The translations under genes were made by a program, and so were the position numbers. A model generated the notes under the pieces. It made no database searches, had not been told where the DNA came from, and was given only the letters and a program-made list of their open reading frames with translations. Below, piece by piece: positions 54,053 through 64,000 of a stretch of DNA of 64,000 bases (its first letter is position 1; every line of letters begins with the position of its first letter). This DNA is from Schistocerca nitens (lineage: Eukaryota; Arthropoda; Insecta; Orthoptera; Acrididae), in NCBI RefSeq assembly GCF_023898315.1, contig NC_064614.1, forward strand, positions 504,634,109 to 504,698,108, read 5' to 3'.

Positions 54053-57000
54053 ATATTACAGTGGAACCTGAATGGGTCCAGAACACATGTGGCCGAATTA
54101 CAACTCCTTGTACGAGAGTGCCCTTTGTGCTTATGTCTCCAAGAGACACATTTTCGGGCCACTGATGCTCCTTCTTTACGGAGCTATACCGTATATCGGA
54201 AAGATGATCTGACGGGGGAAACGGCAAAGGGTGGTGTTGCGGTTTTTGTCCGTGACATGCACCCCTCATCTGAGCTCCCTCTCGTTACAGACTTGTAAGC
54301 AGTTGCAGTTGACCTTCTTGTGGGTCGGAGGCTCACAGTCTGTTCACTTTACTTACCGCCTCAGGATGCGATAGACTGAGGCTCTCACAGACCTTATTAG
54401 CCAACTCCCCCGCCCATTTCTTCTTCTGGGGGACTTCAATGATCATAATGTCTTATGGGGCTCTTCGACTGCTTGCCCCAGGGGTCGCATTCTGGAAAGC
54501 CTCATGATGTCTGAAGAACTGTGCATCCTCAACTGTGGTGCTCCCACTCATTTCTGTACTGCTTCTGGGTCGTCATCAGCTATTGACCTTTCCTTTTGCT
54601 CTCCAGCACTCGCGGATTCTGCTCTGTGGGAGGTTGCTGCTGACCTCCATTCTAGTGACCACTTCCCCCTTTGGATTCGCCTCCTGGATGAGGCTATGGC
54701 ATTACCAGTGCCGCCCCGGTGGCACCTCTGCCGAGCTGACTGGACACTTTTCAGCCAACTGGCTGTTTTGGAACACCGTGCCAGCGTCCACGAATTGGTA
54801 GACCATGTTACAGCCGTGATCTCCCATGCTGCTGAATTGTCAATCCCACGGTCATCCGGTCATCCCAAGAGGCGTCCTGTCCCTTGGTGGACCACTGAGT
54901 GCCGCTCAGCCATCCGAGCCCGCCGTGCAGCTCTGCGCCGCTTCAAGTGCCGTCCCTCAGCTGACAATCTTGCGGTCTTTCGGGTGGCAAGGGCCAAAGC
55001 GCGGCGAGTGATTAAAGAGAGCAAACGACGGTCATGGCAATCGTTCTTGAACTCCATCTCCCGCTCCACTAGTTCTACGAAAGTATGGGAAGCCATCAGG
55101 AGGATTTCCGGGAAACTCGGCCAGCTACCTGTCACGGCATTGCTGCATCAGGGAAGTCTTCTCACGGCGCCGAGAGACATTGCCCAGACACTGGCCATGC
55201 ATTTTGCGGCATCTACCGCCACTATTAACTGTGATCCAGATTTCTGCCGCTGCCGCAGTGCCATCGAGAGGGGTCACTTGGACTTCCGGTCTCCAAATTC
55301 TGAACCCTACAACTGCCCCTTCACAATGTGGGAACTGGATTCGGCACTGTCTGTGGCTCATGATACTGCGCCTGGTCATGATCAAATCCGGTACAGCACG
55401 CTGCAGCACTTGTTACTGCCTTCCAAAGAAGTTCTCCTGAATTGTTTTAATATGATATGGTTATCCGGCACGTACCCTGACTCGTGGAGGGAGGCGATTT
55501 TGATTCCCCTCCTCAAACCGGGGAAGGACCGAACGCATCCCAGTAGTTATCGGAGTATTGCTTGGACGAGCTGTGTCGGGAAGACGTTGGAACGCATGGT
55601 CAACCGTCGCCTGGTTTGGCTGCTCTAAACCAGGCAGCTCCTTAGCCCCTCTCAGTGTGGCTTTCGGAGATGTCGTTCCACTATCGACAACTTGACCCTG
55701 CTTGAGGCGGCCATCCAGCAGGCCTTCCTACGTAACCAGCATTGTCTAGGTGTATTCTTTGATATTAATAAGGCGTATGACACTACTTGGCGCCGCCTTA
55801 TCCTCAATCAACTCCATCAGTGGGGCTTTCGTGGCCGTCTCCCCATCTTCATTCGGTCCTTTCTTTCCCACCGCCTCTTTCGATATCGGGTTGGTACTGT
55901 GCTTTCTGATTTGTACGTGCAGGAGAATGGTGTTCCTCAGGGAAGCGTTTTAAGTGTCACCCTCTTTGCCGTCGCCATTAACAGTATCGCGTCCACTATC
56001 CGGAGTCCTGCCCAATGATCCTTGTTTGTAGACGGTTTTGCTGTTTTCTGTTCTTCCTCTAGTCTTGTCACTGCTAGTCGGCAGTTGCAGCTTACGATAA
56101 AGCGATTAGAGGCATGGACTGCGAAGACGGGTTTTACCTTTTCTGCAGACAAATGTGTGTGTGTGTTCATTTTAATCGTTCTCGACGTCTTTTTACCTCC
56201 CCTGAATTGCGTCTGAGGGACACCATTCTTCCTTTTAGAGACACTGTGAGGTTCCTGGGCCTCACTTTTGATTCCAAGTTGTCGTGGTTGCCTCACCTTA
56301 AAGACCTCAAGGTGCGGGCCCTGGAGGCACTGAATATTTTGAAGTGTCTGAGCCATCGGTCCTGGGGAGCAGATCTGGCGCGTCTGCTGCAATTTTATAG
56401 GGCTTTCGTCCATCGCGCCTTGACTATGGTTGCACCGTGTATGGGTCCGCAAGGCCTTCGTATCTGAAGATCCTTGACGCAGTACACCATGAGGGTATCA
56501 GGCTGGCCACTGGTGCCTTCCGTACTAGTCCCATCCCCAGCCTGTGTGCTGAGGCAGGGGAACCGCCGCTCGCCATCCGGCGGAAGCTCCTCATGGTGCG
56601 ACGGGTGTGTCAATTCCTTGCCTGTCCTACCTCCCCTGCGTACCCTACCGTTGCCCGACCGCCTATAGAACGTCTCTTTTCCAGTCGTCCCAGGGCAACG
56701 AGACAATTTGGGATTCGTGCCAAGCATTTGCTTGCGTCCCTTGGTGTGGAGCGTGTGCCCCCCCAACGACTGGGTTTTACTCGTCTCCCTCCCTGGTTGC
56801 TCCAGAGGCCCAGCGTCCTTTTAGACTTGTCGGAGTACCGGAGGAGCTGCACTCCTGCGTTTGTTTTTACCTCCTTATTTTCCGATATTTTACACCAGCA
56901 TCCGGACCATGTACCAGTATTTACGGATGGCTGTAAACAGGGGGACTCTGTTGGTTGTGCTGTTGTTTTCCCTGATCGAGTCGTCAAGTTACGGCTTCCT

Positions 57001-57735
57001 GCGGCGTTTACCATCTTTGATGCCGAATTGTTTGCGATCCTGCGGGCATTGGAGCAGATGAGATGTGTTCCCAGTCGCAAGTTCCTCATCTGTTCTGACT
57101 CCCTGAATGCCCTTCAGACCATTCAACACTTGTACCCAGCGGATACGGTCGTCCAGAACATCCATGATGCCCTACTCCACCTGCAACGGCAGGGGAAGGA
57201 GGTTTCTTTCCGCTGGGTGCCGGGGCACGTGGGTATTAGGGGCAACGAACTGGCGGATGTGGCTGCCAAAGATGCATGTTCCTTCCCTCACGTTGTTGAA
57301 TGTGCCGTCCCCCTCCATGCTGTTACCTCCCTCCTGCGTTTTCGTGTTATGCGTCAATGGGAAGAGGAGTGGCTGGCAGTCGGTGACAATAAGCTGCGTC
57401 TGGTTAAGGCCACCACGCGGCCATGGCGTACGTCCTACCAGTCATGCAGGCGGGATGAGGTTCTCCTCACTCGCCTCCGCATCGGGCACAGTCCCTTCAC
57501 ACATGGTTTTTTACTCCGGCGGGAGGATCCCCCAATCTGCAGTGCTTGTGGCGTCCAGATTACTGTCCGCCACATTTTACTTGACTGTCTTTTATTCTCT
57601 GACCAGAGGGCGGTGGTTTCTTTGCCACCGGATTTGGCCTCTATTTTGCAAGACGACGCATCGTCTGTGGTTAAGGTTTTACGGTTTTGTGTCCTGTCCA
57701 ATTTGTTGCCTCGGATTTTAGGGAGAGGGCTTTAA
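54053..57735 (+). pseudogene. LINE-I copy 2 ORF2, several lesions
   Basis: Domain order is as in copy 1: QWNLNGS and LQETHF, LLGDFNDHNVLWGS and SSDHFPLW (EN); FFDINKAYDTTW and VPQGSVLSV (RT); VFTDGC, FDAELFAILRAL, CSDSLNALQ and PGHVGIRGNELAD (RNase H); CSACGVQITVRHILLDC (C-terminal knuckle). In-frame stops lie at 54296, 55626 and 56016, and frameshifts lie near 54380, 56160 (within a TG run) and 56415. The RT catalytic FVDD reads FVDG (56025-56036), so RT would be dead even if the frames were intact. Confidence 0.9.
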
Positions 57736-57990
57736 TGTGCTGCTGGATGACTGGCTCACCCAGATTTTAAGTAAGAGGTCCGCCAGTCACGAATACCTCC
57801 TTGTTTCCCTTCGGTTTCTGTCCTCCCTTCCTTGTGTTTCCTTTCCTTTTTTAGTGCATTCCTTCTCCTCTTGTTTTGCCTCTGTATGTGAGGATTTGGA
57901 ACTGCGTCAGGTCTGTGTCTTTTAGCTGTTCCCCTTGTTCGCTGTCCGTCTTAGTCCCTTCACTGCATGTGTTCCTGTTTTTATGCGTTT
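57736..57990 (+). other. LINE-I copy 2 3' UTR
   Basis: T- and C-rich untranslated sequence, similar in composition to that of copy 1. Confidence 0.65.
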
Positions 57991-58020
57991 GGGCGCTGAT
58001 GACCCCGCTGTTTAGCGCCC
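57991..58020 (+). promoter_or_regulatory. 3'-terminal stem-loop of LINE-I copy 2
   Basis: A perfect 7-bp stem GGGCGCT/AGCGCCC closes a 16-nt loop starting GATGACC and ending TGTTT, 23 bases from the element end. The stem differs from copy 1 at paired positions (GA to CG and the matching TC to CG), while the loop core is kept. This argues for selection on the structure. Confidence 0.75.
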
Positions 58021-58055
58021 GTAAACCTCAAACACACACACACTCCTCTGTTACG

Positions 58056-58245
58056 ATTATTTATTTTGCTGACATTACTGTCGTTGCCTTAGGCTGCCCT
58101 TAGTACAGAAATTCATTTAATTCTTCTATTACCTGACCGTTAAACGTAATTCCATTTTTTCCCACTCTGGCTGTTATATAATCACTGTCATTTATGCCAT
58201 AATCAGGTGATTACGACTTTAGCCATTTTAATTACATACTCCTAC
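58056..58245. other. Unassigned short interval
   Basis: Nothing recognisable between LINE-I copy 2 and the CR1-like copy. Confidence 0.4.
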
Positions 58246-58980
58246 ATATACATTTATACTCCGCAAGCCACCCAACGGTGTGTGGCGGAGGGCACTTCAC
58301 GTGCCACTGTCATTACTTCCCTTTCCTGTTCCAGTCGCGTATGGTTCGCGGGAAGAACGACTGCCGGAAAGCCTCCATGCGCGCTCGAATCTCTCTAATT
58401 TTACATTCGTGATCTCCTCGGGAGGTACAAGTAGGGGGAGGCAATATATTCGATACCTCATCCAGAAACGCATCCCCTCGAAAACTGGACAGCAAGCTAC
58501 ACCGCGATGCAGAGCGCCTCTCTTGCCGAGTCTGCCACTTGAGTAACTCTATCACGATTACCAAATAACCCTGTGACGAAACGCGCCGCTCTTCTTTGGA
58601 TCTTCTCCACCTCCTCTGTCAACCCGACCTGGTACAGATCCCACACTGATGAGCAATACTAAAGTATAGGTCGAACGAGTGTTTTGTAAGCCACCTCCTT
58701 TGTTGATGGACTACATTTTCTAAGGACTCTCCCAATGAATCTCAACCTGGCACTCGCCTTACCAACAATTAATTTTGTATGATCATTTCACTTCAAATCG
58801 TTCCATACGCATACTCCCAGATATTTTACAGAAGTAACTGCTACCAGTGTCTCTTCCGCTATCACATAATCATACAATAAAGGATCTTTCTTTCTATGTA
58901 TTCGCAATACATTACATTTGTCTATGTTAAGGGTCAGTTGCCACTCCCTGCACCAACTGCCTATCCGCTCCTATACATGT
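58246..58980 (-). mobile_element. CR1-like LINE, 5'-truncated
   Basis: Minus-strand copy with the end of RT and the C-terminus: WCREWQLTLNIDKCNVLRIHRKKDPLLYDY, VAVTSVKYLGVCV, RFIGRVLRKCSPSTKEVAYKTLVRPIL, GLTEEVEKIQRRAARFV and CKIREIRARMEAFRQSFFPR. The 3' terminus (CGCCACACACCGTTGGGTGG on the minus strand) and a degraded tail lie at 58246-58275. It is very close to the LINE at 16181-19087. It breaks off at about 58980, before the RT active site. Confidence 0.88.
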
Positions 58981-60349
58981 AATTTTACACAATCACCGTT
59001 TTGTGGGTGTATACAAGTGAACATCTGTCACCTTGATATGTAATCGTTGTCGTAGTGAAAACGAACGAAGACAACGTTCCATATACGTCAACACTTTAAA
59101 ATAACTTTACTTCTGCAGTGTCACACGTACGTCAACGCACAAACTCATAGTGTATCACACAGAGTGCTGCACTACTCGGGTTGGTGTCCAGTTGACAGTA
59201 AACAGTTGTCCAAAGAGATACCGACGAACAGTCATCACTGACCAACTGATGACAGTTATCGATATGTACCTGTGACGTGGTGCCTTGTTATTATGTTTTG
59301 GTTTTTTTTTTGTATATGTCTAAAATTATCGTTTACGTATTCCATCTCGCGCATAAAAGTGTTCATACTTACGTCATGTAGTGAGGCGTTTTTTAAAGTG
59401 AAGCTAAAACTTTAAAAACAAACATTTTCAGCTACTGACTTTTTAGATTTTCACAAGCTTGACGAGGTTGTAAGTTGTCATGTAATAAAGAACATGTAAT
59501 TGCAGACTGTCTGCTCACTTATTTACAACATTTATACCATTCTATTTCATCACACGCTCGGCTAAAATTCCGGAAAAATTTTATGCTACGTTCGCTCAAC
59601 ATTTTACCCACCTATATTTTAGCATGTGTGTGTATTTCCATTTTCTCGAGTGCATCCGTAACTCTTCCTCTACGGCTTGTATGTAGTACATCAATGTCTT
59701 TGATGCCTTCTGAAACAGTGTGGGCGGTCTCTTTCAAATGTGTTACCAGTGTGCAATCAAACTTGGTTTTAAAATTAGGTCTCATCTGACCCATATAAAA
59801 TCCATCGCAGTTACTTTTGTAGATCCCAGACCTCGAGGTCACCTCCGCTGCTCGTGTGGCGTATCACCCTATCCAATATATGTTCAATACGGAAATTGAT
59901 ACTTGTTTATTTATTTGTTTTGTAAAATTGTATTGATTGTATGTTATCTCAGTCTTATTGTAATTGATTTTCAGGCCTAGTTCTCCTGTTAAGTCCTTAC
60001 ACCAGTTCTTGCCATTTATCTACGGTGTCACCAGGCACATTCACGCGACATGTTTCCTTCTTTGTTTAGGGGTCTTCTTGAAGTGAAGAGAATAATTTTT
60101 GTGATATGCAATTTCCTTGACTTACTCATATTTCTGAGTTTATATTTGCCAGTACATACAGCAATTAAACACGGAAAAAACTTGTTCATTGCTCTTCAGT
60201 CGTTTTGTCTTTGGGTTTTAATTTTACATTGAGTTTCAATGTTAGGTGCAAATTACGAGTGACTTAACAAGAGTTCCTGGTGTTGTCATATTTCTCGCAA
60301 TACGGGATTCACCAATGTAAAGTTTGTGCTCGTAACAGTTTTTCAGATA
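58981..60349. other. Unassigned sequence
   Basis: AT-rich, with ORFs of up to 104 aa without domains. No element boundary is recognised. Confidence 0.45.
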
Positions 60350-61060
60350 TGTATACGAGATTTCATCCAAGAGAGGAACTCATTTTCTTACTTACTCAGC
60401 TGGTCCCCCAAACCGCAGACGGTTTTTGATCTCGTCAAACAGCTTCCTTCACAGCGTTCTGTCCTTGATATCTTCTCCCCTAGCGACAATTATTGCAAGA
60501 TTATTGGCCACCTGGTATCTCTGTGTTATTTTCGGTCAGCCTAAAGGTCTTCTCCTTCAGGTTTCTCCTCCGACAGTTCTCTCAATCTTCATCCATCTTC
60601 TCTTCTATAGAAGCGACCGATCCATTTCAGTCTCCTTGTTTTTGCTTCCGCAGCAGCATCTGGTTCATTGTACAGCTCTCTGATCTCCTTGTTCTTTGCT
60701 CTTCAACAATCTCTACATTCATGAATTGGTTCAACTATCTTGCAGGACTTTACTTTCAACAATCTCCACCTTTTTCTATGCACACTTATCTATGCTCCAC
60801 ATTTCTGCTCAATATAGTAATACTGATCTGATTATAGTTTTATACATCCTTAATTTGGTTCTTCTAAAAAAATTTTGAGTGACAGTAATTTGTTGAGGGA
60901 ATATGAGCTCTCGATGCCACTGTGATCCTTGCTTCTATTTATTGTTTCCCATCATTTGTGTTGTTTACTACCCCAAATATGTAAACTCTTGTGCTTCATC
61001 AAACACGTGGTTGTCTATCTGCATGGTTCCCCGCCTTTTTATCATTTAATTTCTGTCATA
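60350..61060 (-). pseudogene. RTE-like LINE, C-terminal RT region
   Basis: The minus strand shows EAQEFTYLG (a standard RTE motif after the RT palm), RRTKLRMYKTIIRSVLLY and then KKVEIVESKVLQD, all with stops between. It is a different family from the RTE-like LINE at 5870-11180, and no endonuclease or palm is present. Confidence 0.6.
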
Positions 61061-61079
61061 CCCTCTGACAGTGGAAGAA

Positions 61080-62150
61080 AACCTCGACATTAAAGGCCAG
61101 TAGCAAATGATAAAAACATATGTGGGACAGGCACCAGCAGAAGCGCGCGGAAAAAGAAAAAGAAGAAAGAAAAATCAATGGTTTTGAATAGAATGGGAGC
61201 AAAAAGTAGCAAAGAAAAAACACCTATGGGAAGATTGCAACGAAAGCAAAGAAACATATGACAATGGTAATAGGGAAACTAAACATCTTCTAAGGAGAAA
61301 AAAAAGAGAGCATGTAGAAAGTATAATTAAGATCAGAAGAAGATAAAAATGCAGGGAATGCAAGAGATTTTTATGGATAAATTACATTCTTCAGAAAAGG
61401 ATATGAAACGCGGATGCATGGTATTAAAGATCACAATGGCAATTCAGTTTTGGAAAGCAAGAAAGTTTGGAAAGGATGGTTTGAGGTGATTTTAAATGCT
61501 GAAGATGGAAGAAAAGAAATGGAAAAACAACAAAAATATCATAACGTAGACCCCTTAGTTACACCGACGACAATGAGAAAGGGAATCGGTGCAATCAACA
61601 TACTAAAAGCAACAAAGGTCCAGGGCGAGATAGAATAACAGTTGAAGTACTTAAAAAGGATGGACATATAACTGCAAATTTGTGACCCACATTTGGACCC
61701 AAGGAACGCCGCCGGCTGTGCTGAAAGAAGTGATCGCAACACCAGTCCATGAAAATGGCAATAAACTAGAATCTGGAACAGCCTACAAAGTTTTCTCCAG
61801 GATGAGCAAAACATGTGGTAATATTGTTTGCTGATTTTAAGAAAGCTTATGACAGCATAAACAGAGAAAAGTTGTGAGAGAAACTGACGAAGTTTGGAAT
61901 ACCAAAAACATTACTAATTTCTTAAAAGTTAAACTGGAACGCATGCAAGGAGATGGAATAATAATACAGCAAGCAAAGCAGAAGAGGAAATTAACATAAA
62001 CGTAAAAAAGAATGTAATGGCCTCTTCAGCTGATGCAGCATTAAACATTGGAAATCTATATGACTTGGAAATACCGGCAAGAAAGCCATTTCGAAAAGTA
62101 AAGGTAGCTGGATTAGAGGAGGAATTATTAGCGGTGCTAAAATAACAAAC
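61080..62150 (+). pseudogene. RTE-like LINE, linker and RT fragment
   Basis: Plus-strand remains: the basic linker (KRRRKNQWF, RRKKREHVESIIKIRRR), DHNGNSVLESKKVWKGWFEVILN (the pre-RT motif with its INGN/W..YF pattern), and, after shifts, a FADFKKAYDSINREKL-type motif A at about 61820-61870. It breaks down after about 61990. It lies back to back with the minus-strand piece at 60350-61060, which may be the other half of the same family. Confidence 0.6.
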
Positions 62151-62595
62151 CACAATCACGCTACTTAAAATTACAAAAAGAGAGAGAATGTTAATTCTTT
62201 CTTACCTAAAACTCAGATGTATTTAGTGTTGAGTGCTGTATGGGCTATAGGGACTTCAATGTAAACAGCAGGTATGTCCTGGACGGTGAATTGAAGGTAT
62301 AACTAGAGTTTGAGTCCAGCGAGCAGCGAGTTTGCTCTACAGCGAAAGTTCAGTCATTTAAATGCTAACACGTCGCCGTAAGAAAAAGCAGAAGAGAGCA
62401 GCTAATCGCCAATAAATTTGAATAATGCCATAAGCACTCCACAGTATCGACAGTGCTTTTAACAGTACAGACTCAACATCCTACGGTCTACCCACTAGTA
62501 CTGCAGCCTCGTCAGTGACGGAGAGAAATCCATTATTTCCTAAAATTAATGTTTTTAATTTATATAATATGTATTGTAATTAAAATAGGATGTAC
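62151..62595. other. Unassigned sequence
   Basis: AT-rich with nothing recognisable. Confidence 0.4.
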
Positions 62596-62940
62596 GCCCC
62601 CGGTAGCTGAGTGGTTGTAATAAAAAAACTGAGTTAATGCATCAACGACGAACTGAAACAGGTGACTTACGACGTCCGCCACGAGCAGATGCAACAAACA
62701 AAAACGAACAAAATGAGATTTTAAAAAAGTGGTCAGCGCGACAGAATGTTAATCTTAAGGGCCTGGTTCGATTCCCGGCTGGGTCAGAGATTTTCTCAGC
62801 TCAGGGATTGGGTGGTGTGTTGTTCTAATCATCATCATTTCATCCCCATCGACGCGCAAGTCGCTGGAGTGGCGTCAAATCGAAAGACTAGCACCCGGTG
62901 AACGGTCTACCCGACGGGAGGCCCTCGTCACATGACATTT
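62596..62940 (+). mobile_element. SINE-D with 118-bp internal insertion
   Basis: The head GCCCCCGGTAGCTGAGTGGT (62596-62615) is separated from its continuation CAGCGCGACAGAATGTTAAT (62734 on) by 118 bases at 62616-62733, bounded by the direct repeat AGTGGT. The B-box GGTTCGATTCCCGGCTGGG, body and end CCCGACGGGAGGCCCTCGTC follow. The plain form is seen at 44356-44599. The insert falls exactly in the Pol III promoter region. Confidence 0.88.
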
Positions 62941-63475
62941 ACATTTTATTTATTAAAATAACATAAACTGCACATCACAGAAGCTGCACTGAATTGTCTG
63001 CTGTTGAGCAGAGAATCAGGGCGGGTAATTTCCGCAGCGCGTGTTTCAGTTTGTCAGGATGACCTGTCCTGCTGCACTGCTGGTTCAGTGCAGCTCCATA
63101 CCGCTATACACTCAGCGACCAAAAGTTCCAGGATGGCGGTGGATGTGACGCCGGTCGTCGGCTGCTGAAGCCTATGCAGTGCGTTTTTCTCCCTATAATC
63201 CTCGTAGAAATTTTTTCCTGGCGCCCAATATTCAAATCGGTGGCTATTTGGTACACTAGGCAACATCAAAACTTTACCCCACATTTTAATGACAAAAAGC
63301 ACACTTGTATGATACTATTCCCCGAAATCGATCTCTCGCGAAAATTTGAGCTATAATCCTGGCCCCGTAAGCAGTTACAAGCTTCTGAATGTTAGCTTAT
63401 AAACTTCGGCGCCCATCGATTGTTTGTCACTGACTCCGCGCTGCTACACCATCCTAGTGCCACAGACCGATGTAC
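62941..63475. other. Unassigned sequence
   Basis: No gene or element is recognised. Confidence 0.4.
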
Positions 63476-64000
63476 TGGTACTGTACCATCTACATAGATA
63501 TTCCGCAAGCCACCGTAAGGTAAAAATTGTCGTGTGACTGGGGCCTCCCGTCGGGTAGACCGTTCGCCGGTTGCAAGTCTTTCGATTTGACGCCACTTCG
63601 GCGACTGGCGCGTCGATGGGGGATGAAATGATGATGATTAGAACAACACACCACCCAATCCCTGAGCAGAGAAAATCTCCTACCCAGCCGGGAATCGAAC
63701 CCGGGCACCGTAAGGTGAGTGGCTGAAGTTGCCCTGTACCACTACTAGTCATTTTCTTTCCTGTTCCATTCGCAAACAGAGTGAGCGGGAAACGACTGTC
63801 TATATGCCTCCGTATGTGCCCTAATTTCTCAAATTTTATCCTCGTTGTCCTTCCTTCCAGGGATTCCCATTTTAGATCCCGAATCATCTCCGTTACACTT
63901 ACGCGTTATTCGAACCTATCAGTAACAAATCTAGCAGCCCGCCTCTGAACTGCTTGGATATCTTCCTTCAATCCAATGAGGTGCGGATCCTAAACACTCC
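63476..64000 (-). mobile_element. CR1-like LINE 3' end, split by SINE-D
   Basis: The minus strand encodes DIQAVQRRAARFVTDRFE and VTEMIRDLKWESLEG, then, after an internal deletion of about 100 bases, RTTRIKFEKLGHIRRH. The 3' terminus (GCAAGCCACCGTAAGGT) and tail (CATCTACATAG reversed) are at 63487-63521. It runs off the window at 64000. The closest relative here is 14822-15280. Confidence 0.82.
63522..63705 (-). mobile_element. SINE-D, 5'-truncated, inside CR1 3' UTR
   Basis: The minus strand starts just before the B-box (CCCGGGTTCGATTCCCGG) and runs to CCCGACGGGAGGCCCCAGTC. It is flanked by a perfect 11-bp duplication CACCGTAAGGT (63511-63521 and 63706-63716). The unoccupied equivalent is visible in the CR1 end at 14838-14860. 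Confidence 0.95.

Larger units (their letters stand above)
52259..58043 (+). mobile_element. LINE-I copy 2, full length (5.8 kb) with TSD
   Basis: Bracketed by TCCTGTGTTACG (52247-52258) and TCCTCTGTTACG (58044-58055), a 12-bp duplication with one change. It has a 5' UTR of about 390 bases, ORF1 with three knuckles, ORF2 with EN, RT, RNase H and a C-terminal knuckle, then a 3' UTR with the family hairpin and a CAAACACACACACAC tail. Clearly a different family from copy 1, but of the same design. It has more lesions, hence is older. Confidence 0.92.

Noticed and set aside
1..64000. CRISPR array, bacterial operon or prophage
   Set aside because: No direct-repeat/spacer pattern, operon structure or ribosome-binding sites. 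All repeats are eukaryotic transposable elements or microsatellites.
1..64000. piRNA cluster
   Set aside because: The mixed-orientation dense transposon remains would fit, but sequence alone cannot distinguish a cluster from ordinary repeat-rich intergenic DNA.

Overview
This window reads as intergenic DNA from a large, repeat-rich insect genome. The short interspersed repeats, the long retrotransposons and the Tc1/mariner fragments match sequences I associate with grasshoppers and locusts (Orthoptera, most like Schistocerca). That species placement is recognition from memory, not a database result. I find no complete host gene, no true tRNA or rRNA gene, and no bacterial features. One short minus-strand ORF (2210-2572) could be a lone host exon, and one CpG-rich block (12110-12480) could be regulatory. 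Nearly everything else I can explain is mobile DNA in many states of decay.

Layout. 1-5.5 kb: a Tc1 end, a tRNA-derived SINE, a (CA)31 tract, a tRNA-containing foldback and a truncated SINE. 5.5-11.9 kb: a mariner fragment, then one old RTE-like LINE that has been split by a CR1-like LINE (itself carrying a SINE), a hairpin MITE and another SINE, ending in a 275-bp-arm palindrome. 12-16 kb: a CpG-rich block, a mariner-like fragment, a foldback and a CR1 3' end. 16.2-19.1 kb: the best-preserved CR1-like LINE. 20-25.7 kb: a CR1 fragment, a Tc1 element, a SINE, and an old Tc1 element with a younger 1422-bp Tc1 element inside it. 25.7-28.9 kb: a truncated LINE and the C-terminal part of an R4/Dong-like LINE between AAT repeats. 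29.5-32.1 kb: the second 1422-bp Tc1 copy and another Tc1 element. 32.75-38.95 kb: a full-length I-type LINE (ORF1 with zinc knuckles; ORF2 with endonuclease, RT and RNase H) inside a perfect 10-bp target duplication. 39-52 kb: SINEs, Tc1, mariner and Helitron-like remnants with little else. 52.26-58.04 kb: a second, more damaged I-type LINE inside a 12-bp duplication. 58-64 kb: CR1 3' ends, RTE-like pieces in opposite orientations, and composite or nested SINEs.

How the parts relate. The strongest non-textbook signal is a 3'-terminal stem-loop shared by both I-type LINEs and three different tRNA-derived SINE families. The stems differ in sequence but remain paired, while the 16-17 nt loop keeps a GATGACC...TGTTT-like core. 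This suggests that the SINEs are mobilised by I-type LINE machinery through that hairpin. A fourth SINE family (called D here) lacks the hairpin and probably uses another partner. Names SINE-A to SINE-D, Tc1-X and LINE-I copy 1 and 2 are local labels.
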